A stretch of 64,000 bases of DNA from Novosphingobium sp. 28-62-57 (lineage in GTDB: Bacteria; Pseudomonadota; Alphaproteobacteria; Sphingomonadales; Sphingomonadaceae). The position numbers were made by a program, and so were the translations under genes. Below are positions 8,124 to 16,493 of this stretch, piece by piece. The number at the start of each line of letters is the position of its first letter. The stretch's first letter is position 1. The DNA lies in the NCBI GenBank assembly GCA_002256985.1, contig NCGO01000005.1, positions 274,810-338,809 on the forward strand, read 5' to 3'. The notes under the pieces are model-generated. The model did no database searches and was not told the origin of the DNA. It worked only from the letters and a program-made list of their open reading frames with translations.

Positions 8124-10019
8124 ATGACGCTTTCATTTCGCCGCATCGCCGCCCTGTGCCTGCCCGTGCTGGCAGCCGGGGCTATTGGCTCCTCGCTGCT
8201 CAACGCCGCACCACCGCAGCGCATCAAATCGCACGAGGACCTGCAGGTCTATGATACCCCGCGCATTGACCCTGCCACTGCACCGGGCCGCCCCCTGTTC
8301 GAACAGCACTGCGCGATGTGCCACATGGGTGGCGTGCCCAAAGCGCCAAGCCCCGCGTTCCTCGCCATGGTCGCGCCTGATTCCATCGTGCAATCGCTGA
8401 CCGATGGCATCATGCGCACCCAAGGCGCGATGTTGACCGCGCAGCAGAAGATCGAGGTCGCCGAATACCTGACCCGCACCCCCTTCGCCTCGTATCAGCG
8501 CCCCGCCCCGCCGAAGCAGTGCACCGGCGATGCCGCACAGATGGACATGGCCGATGTGCCAGCCCCCATCGGCTGGGGCCACGACAACCGCCGCTTCGTG
8601 CCTGCCGCCGTGGCGCAGCTGCCCGCAGCTGATGTGCCCAAGCTGAAGCTGAAGTGGTCGTTCGCCTATCCCGCCTCAAACCGCGCACGCTCGCAGCCCA
8701 CGCTGGCATGGGGCACGCTGTTTGTCGGTAGCCAGGACGGCACCGTCTACGCCTTTGATCCCGATACCGGCTGCACCCGCTGGACCAACCGGCTCAGCGC
8801 CGAAGTGCGCACCGCCATTGTCGCCGATGCCGAAAACAAGCGGCTCTATTTCGGCGATCTGCTGGGCAAGGTCCACGCGCTCGATGCCATGACCGGCAAG
8901 GAACTGTGGGCGGGGCGGATGAGCGATCATGCCGATTCCACCATCACCGGCACGCCCACGCTGGGCGGCGGGCTGCTCTATGTGCCCGTCTCCTCGCTCG
9001 AAGTGGTGCAGGCCGGCGATCCCGCTTATGCCTGCTGCACCTTCCGCGGCTCGGTCGTCGCGCTAGACCCTGCCACGGGCCGCGAAGTGTGGCGCGCGTG
9101 GACAGCGGGGGAACCCAAACCGTTTGGCAAGACCGCATCGGGCACGCAGATCCTCGGCCCCTCCGGCTCGCCGGTGTGGAACAGTCCGACTTATGATCCC
9201 GCCGCAGGCCGCGTCTATTTCGGCTCGGGCGAGAACTATTCCTCGCCTGCCGATCTCAGCTCCGATGCCATTTTCGCAGTCGATGCGCGCAACGGCAAGG
9301 AGCTGTGGCGCAGGCAGTTGACGCCCAAGGACGCGTGGAACGTGGGCTGCATGGTCGGCAACGATTCCTGCCCGGTTGAAAACGGGCCGGACTATGATTT
9401 TGCCGCATCGGTGCTGGTCATGCCCACGCCATCGGGTGGCAAGATGATCGTGGCGGGGCAAAAGTCCGGGCAGGTCACCGGGATTGATCCTGAAACGGGC
9501 AAGGTCGCATGGCAAACCCGCGTCGGCCATGGCGGCACGCAGGGCGGCGTCCACTTTGGCATGGCGGCAGAAGGCAGCACGGTGTTCGTGCCGGTCAACG
9601 ACATGGCCGAAACCTATGACGCGCGCGTTTATGACGCCAAGATCCGGGGTGCCGGTATCCACGCGCTTGATGCTGCCACCGGCAAAGTCCAGTGGTTCAC
9701 CCGCGCGCCGGACAAGTGCAAGGGCGCCAAGTTCTGCGATCCAGGCATCTCGGCTGCTGCCACCGCCATCCCCGGCGCGGTCTTTGCAGGGCACCTTGAT
9801 GGCATGTTCCGCGCCTATGACAGCAAGACCGGCCGCGTGATCTGGCAGTTTGATACCACGCAGCCCATGACCACGATTGACGGCAAGACCACCAAGGGCG
9901 GCAGCATGAGCGGCCCCGGCGCTGCCGTGTGGAAAGGCAAGGTCTTCGTCAATTCGGGCTACGGCATGTACAGCCACATGGCCGGAAACGCGCTGATGGT
10001 GTTCGAAGCCGCGAAGTAA
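8124..10019 (+). CDS. cytochrome c-PQQ dehydrogenase fusion (quinohaemoprotein)
   Basis: 631 residues, exported. A signal peptide (FRRIAALCLPVLAAGAIGSS) is followed by a small cytochrome c domain with CAMCH (Cys63, Cys66, His67) and then an eight-bladed PQQ propeller with repeated LYVFGSxDGxVYAxD-like blades (TLFVGSQDGTVYAFD, RVYFGSGENY, MIVAGQKSGQVTGID). This N-terminal haem plus PQQ order is that of the polyvinyl-alcohol dehydrogenase-like group from sphingomonads rather than methanol dehydrogenases. It should oxidise an alcohol in the periplasm and pass electrons to the respiratory chain. An ATG-less extension overlaps the ABM gene; the ATG at 8124 follows GAAGAGAGAG. It is the last gene of its operon and is followed by a strong hairpin. 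Confidence 0.85.
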   Translation: MTLSFRRIAALCLPVLAAGAIGSSLLNAAPPQRIKSHEDLQVYDTPRIDPATAPGRPLFEQHCAMCHMGGVPKAPSPAFLAMVAPDSIVQSLTDGIMRTQGAMLTAQQKIEVAEYLTRTPFASYQRPAPPKQCTGDAAQMDMADVPAPIGWGHDNRRFVPAAVAQLPAADVPKLKLKWSFAYPASNRARSQPTLAWGTLFVGSQDGTVYAFDPDTGCTRWTNRLSAEVRTAIVADAENKRLYFGDLLGKVHALDAMTGKELWAGRMSDHADSTITGTPTLGGGLLYVPVSSLEVVQAGDPAYACCTFRGSVVALDPATGREVWRAWTAGEPKPFGKTASGTQILGPSGSPVWNSPTYDPAAGRVYFGSGENYSSPADLSSDAIFAVDARNGKELWRRQLTPKDAWNVGCMVGNDSCPVENGPDYDFAASVLVMPTPSGGKMIVAGQKSGQVTGIDPETGKVAWQTRVGHGGTQGGVHFGMAAEGSTVFVPVNDMAETYDARVYDAKIRGAGIHALDAATGKVQWFTRAPDKCKGAKFCDPGISAAATAIPGAVFAGHLDGMFRAYDSKTGRVIWQFDTTQPMTTIDGKTTKGGSMSGPGAAVWKGKVFVNSGYGMYSHMAGNALMVFEAAK

Positions 10020-10040
10020 GCTGCTGCATCAGACCCTTAT

Positions 10041-10082
10041 GCATACCGCTATCTTCAACACCTGTTGGCGATAGCGGTATGC
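10041..10082 (+). terminator. long hairpin after PQQ dehydrogenase
   Basis: GCATACCGCTATC pairs perfectly with GATAGCGGTATGC, and the loop contains a further CAACA/TGTTG pair. It begins 22 bases after the PQQ dehydrogenase stop. No T-run follows, so it is probably a terminator of the rho-dependent or 3'-end-stabilising kind. Confidence 0.6.
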
Positions 10083-10110
10083 CCGGTTTGAGGCCGCGCG
10101 CGCAAACGTC

Positions 10111-10152
10111 CAAGCCTACCCTGCCAAGCCTACCCTGCCAAGCCTACCCAGC
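10111..10152. repeat. three tandem 14-bp repeats
   Basis: CAAGCCTACCCTGC occurs at 10111, 10125 and, with one change, at 10139. The third copy contains the stop codon of the histidine kinase at 10144, so the array has grown at the 3' end of that gene. No function is evident; slipped-strand expansion explains it. Confidence 0.85.
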
Positions 10153-11145
10153 CAATCTGGCCCGGCTCATCCGCAGCGTCACGATCAGGCCCGCTTCGGC
10201 CCAGTCATAATGGATTGTGCCGCCCAGCTGGCCCGAGATGCTGCGCCGCACCAGCTTGCTGCCAAAGCCCCCCGGCCCATCAGGCGCTTCGACCAGCGGC
10301 CCGCCATGTTCGGTCCAGGTCAGCACAATCGCATCCTCATCAGTCGTGCTTGAGACATCAAGTGTGCCAACCGGAGTGGACAGCGCCCCATACTTCATCG
10401 AATTGGTCGCCAGTTCATGGATGATCAGCGCCAAGCCGGTGGCGGCGTCCTCGCCCACACCCATGCGCTCCACGGCCACGCGGATGCGGCCCTTGAAGGC
10501 CCCGGTTTCATCATACGGAGCCAGCAGCAAGGATAGCAGATCGCCCAGCAGCGCGGCCTGTCCCTGTCCGTTGGGCAGGGGGCGCACCAGATCATGTGCG
10601 CGGCCCAGCGCGGCCAGACGCTCGGTCAGTTCGCGGGCCATATCCTCGCACGATTTGGCCGAGCGCGACGATATGGCGGTAAGCGCCGAGGCGATGGCCA
10701 ACAGGTTCTTGACCCGGTGGCTCATTTCCCCGGCCAGCAGTTCATGCCCCTCTTCGGCCTGCTTGCGCCCGGTTACGTCAAGGAAAATGCCATACATCGT
10801 GCGCCCCACGATGCCGACATCCTCCCCCTGCCCGCGCGCGGCAATCCAGCGCACTTCGTCGCTGATGATCACCCGGAAATCGGTTTCATAAGGGCCAAGG
10901 ATGGACCGCGTGGCGGTGAATGCGGCCCGCACCCGGTCCCGGTCGGCGGGATGAATTCGCTCGGAAAGCTTTTCGAAGGTCACATTCTCATGATCGGCCA
11001 CGCCCCACAGCGCAAAGCCCACATCATCCATGGTAAAGGCATCGGAATCGACATTCCATGCCCACAGCGCCACCCCCGCTGCAATCACGGCGCGCTTCAG
11101 CTGATCGGGCTGCCATTGGTATGGCTCTGGCGCTCGTGCTCCCAA
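10144..11145 (-). CDS. HWE-family sensor histidine kinase with PAS domain
   Basis: 333 residues, soluble. A PAS fold covers about residues 15-125 (AAGVALWAWNVDSDAF and a DEVRWIAARGQ strand). The phospho-acceptor box follows in EMSHRVKNLLAIAS, then an N box HELATNSMKYGALS, the W-x-E signature of the HWE family in LTWTEHGGP, and a G box GGFGSKLV. There is no receiver domain and no membrane segment, so the signal is probably cytoplasmic. No ATG or GTG exists between the upstream in-frame stop and the conserved part, so the TTG at 11145 is the likely start, without a clear ribosome site. No partner regulator is adjacent. HWE kinases often act in the general stress response or light sensing. Confidence 0.85.
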   Translation of the reverse strand: MGARAPEPYQWQPDQLKRAVIAAGVALWAWNVDSDAFTMDDVGFALWGVADHENVTFEKLSERIHPADRDRVRAAFTATRSILGPYETDFRVIISDEVRWIAARGQGEDVGIVGRTMYGIFLDVTGRKQAEEGHELLAGEMSHRVKNLLAIASALTAISSRSAKSCEDMARELTERLAALGRAHDLVRPLPNGQGQAALLGDLLSLLLAPYDETGAFKGRIRVAVERMGVGEDAATGLALIIHELATNSMKYGALSTPVGTLDVSSTTDEDAIVLTWTEHGGPLVEAPDGPGGFGSKLVRRSISGQLGGTIHYDWAEAGLIVTLRMSRARLAG

Positions 11146-11278
11146 ATAAAATTCCGAACTGCTGGAGGTTTATGAGTCATAGGCGTTTGCAAGTCTGGCG
11201 ACCAGCGCAATCGCTCTGCTGGGAAATGGCGCGTGCTCGGCCCCGGCCATATCGGTTTCAGCCAGTTTGTTCATGCAA

Positions 11279-11296
11279 TGTTTCCCCGGGGAAACA
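11279..11296. promoter_or_regulatory. parS-like palindrome, outlying copy
   Basis: TGTTTCCCCGGGGAAACA is a perfect 18-bp palindrome, identical in its core to the four copies clustered around repA at 42-43.6 kb. It lies 125 bases before the GreA/GreB-type gene and about 31 kb from the partition genes. The outer arms TGTTTC and GAAACA match those of classical parS. Confidence 0.6.
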
Positions 11297-11420
11297 CTTG
11301 GCTGGTGCTGCATGACGGGCTGCTTTGGCGGCCCGGAGGACTTGTGCCATAAGGGCAGGCTGGTCGCAGCAGGCGCGCGCCGGGGCCATCATCCGATCCG
11401 CGCCGATGGAGAGAAATCGC

Positions 11421-11915
11421 ATGAGTGTCGCGTTCCGCCGTGAAGGCGATGACGAACATATGGAGCCGAAGTTCGAAATCCCCATTCCAGCGGGGCCAAA
11501 CCTTGTCACCCCGCGCGGTGCCGCGCTGATCGCCGATCAATTGGCGCAGGCCGAGGCGGCCTTGGAAGGGGTGGAGGACGAAGCTGAAATCAAAAAGCTG
11601 CGCCGCACGCTGCGCTACTGGAGCACGCGGCAAGCCACCGCCGACGTGCAGCCTGCGCCTGATGGCAATGCCGTGGCATTCGGTTGCACGGTACGCCTGC
11701 GCCTGAATGGCAAGGAACGCACGGTGACGATTGTGGGCGATGACGAAGCAGATCCCGCCACCGGCTTGATCGCCTTCTCCGCCCCGCTGGCTCGCACCGT
11801 CATGGGCGCTGAGGCCGGGGACTTTGCCGATTTTGGCGGCAAGGCCGATGCCATCGAAGTGCTGAACGTGCGGCCTGCGCAACTTGGCGCTGATGGTGGT
11901 TATCGGATGGATTGA
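11421..11915 (+). CDS. GreA/GreB family transcript elongation factor
   Basis: 164 residues. An N-terminal helical stretch (ALIADQLAQAEAALEGVEDEAEIKKLRR) corresponds to the Gre coiled coil. The C-terminal domain shows VAFGCTVRLRL, VGDDEADPATGLIAFSAPLARTVMG and EAGDF, the hallmark of the FKBP-like domain that binds RNA polymerase. The start at 11421 is preceded by GGAGAGAAA; a start further upstream would only add nonconserved residues. Gre factors rescue backtracked RNA polymerase. A plasmid-borne, shortened paralogue could alter transcription under stress, but whether it still has the acidic tip for cleavage is uncertain. Confidence 0.75.
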   Translation: MSVAFRREGDDEHMEPKFEIPIPAGPNLVTPRGAALIADQLAQAEAALEGVEDEAEIKKLRRTLRYWSTRQATADVQPAPDGNAVAFGCTVRLRLNGKERTVTIVGDDEADPATGLIAFSAPLARTVMGAEAGDFADFGGKADAIEVLNVRPAQLGADGGYRMD

Positions 11916-11942
11916 AGGTCTTTTGAACTTGCTGGTGTTTTA

Positions 11943-12196
11943 AGAGAAAAGAGGGGTTCGCGCAGAGGCGCGGAGGCGCGGAGAACAAGCGCTGGGCCGC
12001 AAGGCCATTTGCCGCAGTGCCCTCACGGAGAACGCACCGTTGGAGGTGTTTAGGCGGGATGACGTTAAACTTACTCAGATCTCCGTTCGACACGAACGGG
12101 ACATGTGTTGGATCAATGTAATGTCATCCCGGTCTAGGCGGCTTCGCCGTAAATCCAGCTCCTCCGCGCCTCTGCGCGAAACCGCTTTTCTGATCT
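11943..12196. repeat. nested inverted-repeat element
   Basis: The outer arms AGAAAAGAGGGGTTCGCGCA... at 11944-11975 and its near-exact reverse complement at 12161-12191 share about 30 bases with one indel. Inside them a second pair, GCGGGATGACGTTA near 12055 and TAATGTCATCCCGG near 12117, is also inverted. No ORF is convincing between them. Together with the terminator at 12219 this fills the 354-base gap between the Gre gene and the next TonB receptor. It looks like a small non-autonomous palindromic element. Confidence 0.65.
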
Positions 12197-12218
12197 AACA
12201 GGCAAAGCACGAGCGGTT

Positions 12219-12245
12219 CGGGGGTGGAATTCGATTCCACCCCCG
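12219..12245 (-). terminator. hairpin after TonB receptor
   Basis: CGGGGGTGGAAT and ATTCCACCCCCG form a perfect 12-bp stem with a three-base loop, 25 bases beyond the receptor stop. No clear T-run follows on the minus strand. Confidence 0.55.
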
Positions 12246-12269
12246 ACTCATGCGCAGCCTGTCAACAGA

Positions 12270-15233
12270 TCACATCTTGATGCGCGCACCTGCATAGAGG
12301 TAGCGGCCGACGAAGCTGATCGGATAGGTCGTATCAAACCGGTCGGGCTGCTGGTTCCAGATGTTGTTGCCGCCGAAGTAGAAGTTGAACTTGTCCCCCA
12401 CATCAAGGCCAACCTGCACATCGTGCTGCCAGCGCGCCTTGACGCGCAGGTTTTCGGGTGCGGCGATGTCCGGGTTGGCGGCCAGGGTTTCCAGCTCATA
12501 CCGGCGGGTCGAGCTGAACCAGCTCACCCCGTAGTTCACGGTCACCGCGTCCATCTTCCACGTGATGTCGCCGGTGGCGTTCCACTTGGGGAAGAAGCGC
12601 TCTTCCCGGTCATCGTCGATTTGCGCGCCGATGGTGGGGGTGAATTCCAGCCGGTCAAGATACCCGCCGACCAGCGTGAAGCTGAACGCGCCCATCTTGC
12701 TGGTGCGGAAGCTGTAGTTCAGCTTGAAGTCTGCCCCCGCCGTGCGGAAATTGGCCACGTTGACCGGCTGCAGCAGATAGCCCGAGATAAAGCCCGTGGT
12801 CGGCGAACGCGTGATGTTTTCGCAGAACACGTTGTCGAGGCTGGGCTGATCGACGCACAGTTCGGCGATCTCTTCGGCATCGGGGGTGTTGATCGCGTTC
12901 TTCAGGCGGATGTCCCACCAGTCAAACGAGGCGACCAGACCCGGGATGAAGCTGGGGCGGACCACCACGCCTGCGGTCCAGGTGCGGGCAGTTTCCTCAC
13001 GCAAGTTGCGATTGCCGCCAACATTGCCGGGCAGGCTGACCGTCGCGGTCGGATCGTTTTCAGGATTGAACGCCAGAATCTGCGCCGGCGTCAGACCCGC
13101 TGCAGCAAGCGTTGCCTGACAGTTGGCCGCGCGGAACTGTGTGCCTTCGGTGATGAACACCGGATCGCACGGATCGCCGATGAACGAGAACGTGCCGTTG
13201 CTGGGCTGGAACAGCTCGGTGATGTTGGGCGCGCGCACCGCTTCGGAAATCGTGCCGCGGAAGGTCACGTCGCGGATCGGGGCATAAGTGCCGTCGATCT
13301 TCCACGTGGTGGTCTTGCCCACTGTGGAATAGTCCGACAGGCGCAGCGCCGCGCCGAACGACAGATCGTGCGCAAAGGGCATATCGCGCAGCAGCGGCAC
13401 CGAAAGCTCGGCAAAGGCTTCCTTCACGTCAAATTCGCCGGTTTCAGGAAGCTGCGTCGAGAAATCAGCCAGCGCGCCTTGCTGCAGCAACTGGTCGGGC
13501 ACGAAGCTGCTCGATTCCTTGCGGTATTCTGCACCAAGCGCAAAGCCGACCGGGCCGCCCGGCAGTTCGAACAGCTGGCCGAAATCGCCCGAGATTGCGC
13601 CCGAGACAACATGCTGGCGCAGGCGCGAGCGGTTGTTGATATCGGCATTCACCCAATCCAGCGCGGCCTGGCTGCGCACGCCATTGCCCAGCAGGTTGAG
13701 CGGAAGGCACCCGCTATTGGCGCCGGGAGTAAAGGTGGTGGCGCCATCGGCAGAGGCAGGCGTCAGGTTGGAACGGCACACGATGTTGCCGGTGGCCGGA
13801 TCGCGCACCGCATCAATCGCGGCGGCATAGCGGTCGCCGATGCGATAATCGGTCAGCAGAATGTCAGCCTTGGTCTGCCCGAACACATAGGACAGGTCAT
13901 AGCGGGCGTGATCGGAAATCCGGCCTTCGAAGCCGCCGACAAGACGGATCGTTTCACGATCATTCTGTTCACCACGCACGCCCAGATCGAAGTTATCGCG
14001 CGAAATCAGCGCGCCTTCGGCAATCGAACGGACGCCGCCAAAGCGATCTTCCAGATAGGCGTTGTCCGGAGCCAGATAGGTGAAGAAATCAAACGAGGGC
14101 TGGCCCAGCGTGAAGGTGCGGTTCTTGACGTACTTGCCTTCGAAGTAGAACGACACCGCATCGCTGAAATCATAATGCGCCAGCATGTTCACGTTGTGGA
14201 CGCGGTTATAGGCCTGCAGATCGCCCTGATAGCCGGCCAGCGGGGTGCTGTCGCCGCCCTGAGTCAGGCCCCCGGCCGAGCGCAGCAAACGGCCCCGGTC
14301 ATAGACTTTGCCCGAACCTGTAAAATCGGGAATGCAAGTGCCGATCGTGAAGCATTCGTCCACGTCGAAATCCAGCGCGCCATCGACCGAGCTGTCGGCA
14401 TAGCGCAGATTGTTGGTGGGTACGCGATCAGGAATGTTGGGATCATCGGGGAAATCGGCCTGGTTGCGCACAAGGCCAAAGGCGCGGTCGGGATTGCCGA
14501 TGTAATCGCGCGCCGTGCCGCCCACACGATCGATTTCGCGGAATTCATAAGACAGCGCGACATTGCCCCGGCCATCGGCAAAGTTGCGGCCCACGGTGAT
14601 GGATCCGATGCGCTGCCCGGCATCGCCCTGGCTGGAAATGCCGATCTGGCCACTGGCGGCCAAGCCTTCGAAATTGCGCTTCAGGCGGAAGTTGACCACG
14701 CCCGATACGCCATCGGCCCCATAAATGGCCGAAGCCCCGCCGGTCAGCACGTCAACGGTTTCGATCAGGTCAACCGGGATCGTGTTGACATCGACCGAGG
14801 CCGAACCCGACAGGCTCGACACATGGCGACGGCCATTGACCAGCACCAAGGTGCGGTCTTCACCCAGCCCGCGCAGATCGAGCAGCTGCACGCCCACGCG
14901 ACCGAAATCGGCGTTCGAGCCCGAGGTCCGCGCGCCCGAGAGTGAATTCAGCAGCGCCGGGTTCTGCGCCAGTGTTTCCACGATCTGGATATTGCCGGCC
15001 TGCTGCAGCGTTTCGGCGGTAACAGCCACCAAGGGGTTGGCGGTGTTGTAATCCGCGCTCTGCTGAATGCGGCTGCCGGTAACGACAATCGCTTCGGGCG
15101 CGCTATCTTCCGATGCCTGCGCGGCGGTGCCATCCACCCCTTGCGCTTCCTGGGCAAAGGCGGGTGCAGCGAGCAGCGACAGCACGCTGGCCGACAGCAG
15201 CATGGCGGAACGGAGTGAACTTTGGTTTAGCAT
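12270..15233 (-). CDS. TonB-dependent receptor, large form
   Basis: 987-residue outer-membrane receptor. It has a signal peptide (SAMLLSASVLSLLAAPAFAQ), a TonB-box-like start at EAIVVTGSRIQQ, and a plug with DLRGLGEDRTLVLVNGRRH and DVLTGGASAIYGADGVSG. It ends in a short aromatic strand (VGRYLYAGARIKM). The VLVNGRR plug subtype is typical of receptors expanded in sphingomonads and Caulobacter for plant- or carbohydrate-derived substrates. A hairpin follows its stop. It is a single gene, with the VAO/cytochrome operon and MBL hydrolase upstream on the same strand but separated by a terminator. The ligand is unknown. Confidence 0.93.
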   Translation of the reverse strand: MLNQSSLRSAMLLSASVLSLLAAPAFAQEAQGVDGTAAQASEDSAPEAIVVTGSRIQQSADYNTANPLVAVTAETLQQAGNIQIVETLAQNPALLNSLSGARTSGSNADFGRVGVQLLDLRGLGEDRTLVLVNGRRHVSSLSGSASVDVNTIPVDLIETVDVLTGGASAIYGADGVSGVVNFRLKRNFEGLAASGQIGISSQGDAGQRIGSITVGRNFADGRGNVALSYEFREIDRVGGTARDYIGNPDRAFGLVRNQADFPDDPNIPDRVPTNNLRYADSSVDGALDFDVDECFTIGTCIPDFTGSGKVYDRGRLLRSAGGLTQGGDSTPLAGYQGDLQAYNRVHNVNMLAHYDFSDAVSFYFEGKYVKNRTFTLGQPSFDFFTYLAPDNAYLEDRFGGVRSIAEGALISRDNFDLGVRGEQNDRETIRLVGGFEGRISDHARYDLSYVFGQTKADILLTDYRIGDRYAAAIDAVRDPATGNIVCRSNLTPASADGATTFTPGANSGCLPLNLLGNGVRSQAALDWVNADINNRSRLRQHVVSGAISGDFGQLFELPGGPVGFALGAEYRKESSSFVPDQLLQQGALADFSTQLPETGEFDVKEAFAELSVPLLRDMPFAHDLSFGAALRLSDYSTVGKTTTWKIDGTYAPIRDVTFRGTISEAVRAPNITELFQPSNGTFSFIGDPCDPVFITEGTQFRAANCQATLAAAGLTPAQILAFNPENDPTATVSLPGNVGGNRNLREETARTWTAGVVVRPSFIPGLVASFDWWDIRLKNAINTPDAEEIAELCVDQPSLDNVFCENITRSPTTGFISGYLLQPVNVANFRTAGADFKLNYSFRTSKMGAFSFTLVGGYLDRLEFTPTIGAQIDDDREERFFPKWNATGDITWKMDAVTVNYGVSWFSSTRRYELETLAANPDIAAPENLRVKARWQHDVQVGLDVGDKFNFYFGGNNIWNQQPDRFDTTYPISFVGRYLYAGARIKM

Positions 15234-15370
15234 CGCGATTCCCTATTTTTCCTGCCTAAACAAGGGTTTTTTCTACCTAAAAAGGCTTTGTGCAGAGGCA
15301 AGTCGCTTTGCGAGGCGCGATGGTCAAGACGGAACTTATCTATAGTTACACGCGAGCAACATGATAATCT

Positions 15371-15402
15371 CACAGGTGTGGCCTGTCCGCCACAGGCCTG
15401 TG
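15371..15402. promoter_or_regulatory. inverted repeat upstream of TonB receptor
   Basis: CACAGGTGTGGCCTGT and ACAGGCCTGTG form overlapping inverted pairs about 140 bases before the receptor start. It could be an operator or a weak hairpin; evidence is the symmetry only. Confidence 0.3.
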
Positions 15403-15410
15403 ACGCGTGC

Positions 15411-15456
15411 CAAAAACGATCAGGCCCCACTTTCCGTTAGGGAAAGCAGGGCCTGA
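15411..15456 (-). terminator. rho-independent terminator of the MBL hydrolase gene
   Basis: On the minus strand a GC-rich stem (CAGGCCCTGCTTTCC pairing with GGAAAGTGGGGCCTG) is followed by ATCGTTTTT. It begins about 25 bases after the stop of the metallo-hydrolase and separates that operon from the TonB receptor. Confidence 0.8.
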
Positions 15457-15480
15457 CGGGGCTCTGATCGTGTCAGCGCA

Positions 15481-16359
15481 TCATTCGTCCCACGGCGGAA
15501 TCTCGCCCGCACCAACCTGGCTGGAAATGCCCAGCAGGAAGCCGCCATAGACTTCGGTGGCGTTGGGATATTTCTCGGCCATGATCGCGGCCAGTTCCTT
15601 TGACGTCTTGCTGCGCGCGCGGGCATCGACGAAGGCCTTGATGTAGCCGCGCGTCCACGCGATGCTCATGCTGTCATCAGGCAGGCCGGGCCGCGTGTGC
15701 CCCGCCACGATCTTCACCGGGTTCATCGCTTCCAGCCGGTCGAGCACTTTCAGCCACGCATCGTAATGCGTCGGGCCATGTTCGCCCAGCCACACGTAGA
15801 CCCCGTTATACAGGATATCGCCCGCAATCAGCGTGCGCGTTTCGGCATCCCACACCACCGTCGAATGCACATGGTCCCCCTGCATCGGCCCAAGCACCTG
15901 CAGCTTGTGCCCTTCAAGGTCCACGCTGTCGCCGCTCATCGCCATGGGCTGCACCGGGCGCTTGGGCGCGTTGATGCCGAGCTGTCCGCTCCAGCGCTTG
16001 AACTTGATCGGAATGGACTTTTCCATGTCCTTGGCCGCCACCGGGTGCGCCACGATCCTGGCATCGGGGAAGGCATCCTGCAGCACATCCAGCCCGAAGA
16101 AATGGTCCGGGTGATCGTGCGTGATGATGATCGCCTTCAGCGTCTTTCCGCTGTCGAGAATATCGGCCACGACGCGCAGCGCATCAGACCGGGCAAAGGG
16201 CACATCGACCAGCACCGCGTCCTTTTCGCCCGTTACCAGCGTGACATTGGCGACCATGCTCAAAGGACTGGTGGGGATGACCTTGTAGTCCAGCGGTTTG
16301 GCGTGAGCCGCGCCGATGGAAAGCGCCGATGCGGCAAGAAGTGTAAGGTATTTGCGCAT
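15481..16359 (-). CDS. metallo-beta-lactamase-fold hydrolase, exported
   Basis: 292 residues with a signal peptide (MRKYLTLLAASALSIGAAHA) and the MBL zinc motif THDHPDHFFG at about residues 91-100. Further ligands are likely in GDHVHSTVV, AGDILYNG and AGHTRPG. It is related to the periplasmic MBL-fold group that includes subclass B3-like and alkyl/aryl hydrolases. The longer open frame upstream runs through an intergenic repeat and is rejected; the ATG at 16359 follows GGGAGA. It lies downstream of the SDR, VAO and cytochrome genes on the same strand. The repeat at 16378 separates it from them, so it may or may not share their transcript. A lactonase or ester hydrolase role in the same pathway is possible. 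Confidence 0.82.
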   Translation of the reverse strand: MRKYLTLLAASALSIGAAHAKPLDYKVIPTSPLSMVANVTLVTGEKDAVLVDVPFARSDALRVVADILDSGKTLKAIIITHDHPDHFFGLDVLQDAFPDARIVAHPVAAKDMEKSIPIKFKRWSGQLGINAPKRPVQPMAMSGDSVDLEGHKLQVLGPMQGDHVHSTVVWDAETRTLIAGDILYNGVYVWLGEHGPTHYDAWLKVLDRLEAMNPVKIVAGHTRPGLPDDSMSIAWTRGYIKAFVDARARSKTSKELAAIMAEKYPNATEVYGGFLLGISSQVGAGEIPPWDE

Positions 16360-16377
16360 ATTTCGTCTCCCAATATT

Positions 16378-16472
16378 CGTCATTGCGAGCCCCTCGCAGT
16401 GGGGAGAAGCAATCCAGAGCGGTTTCAGCAGACTCTGGATTGCTTCGTCGGCTTTGCCTCCTCGCAATGACG
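16378..16472. repeat. dispersed palindromic repeat (GTCATTGCGAG type)
   Basis: The element begins CGTCATTGCGAG and ends CTCGCAATGACG. Inner arms AGCAATCCAGAG and CTCTGGATTGCT also pair, giving a cruciform of about 95 bases. This type of unit is widespread in alphaproteobacterial intergenic DNA. It sits between the SDR and MBL genes of the VAO operon. Confidence 0.85.
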
Positions 16473-16493
16473 ACTGTGAATGGAACTGCTTCC

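Noticed and set aside
12423-14945. 840-codon open frame on the plus strand
   Set aside because: It lies wholly antisense to a well-supported TonB receptor and is rich in H, R, Q and A as expected for a shadow of GC-biased coding DNA; no family likeness or ribosome site.
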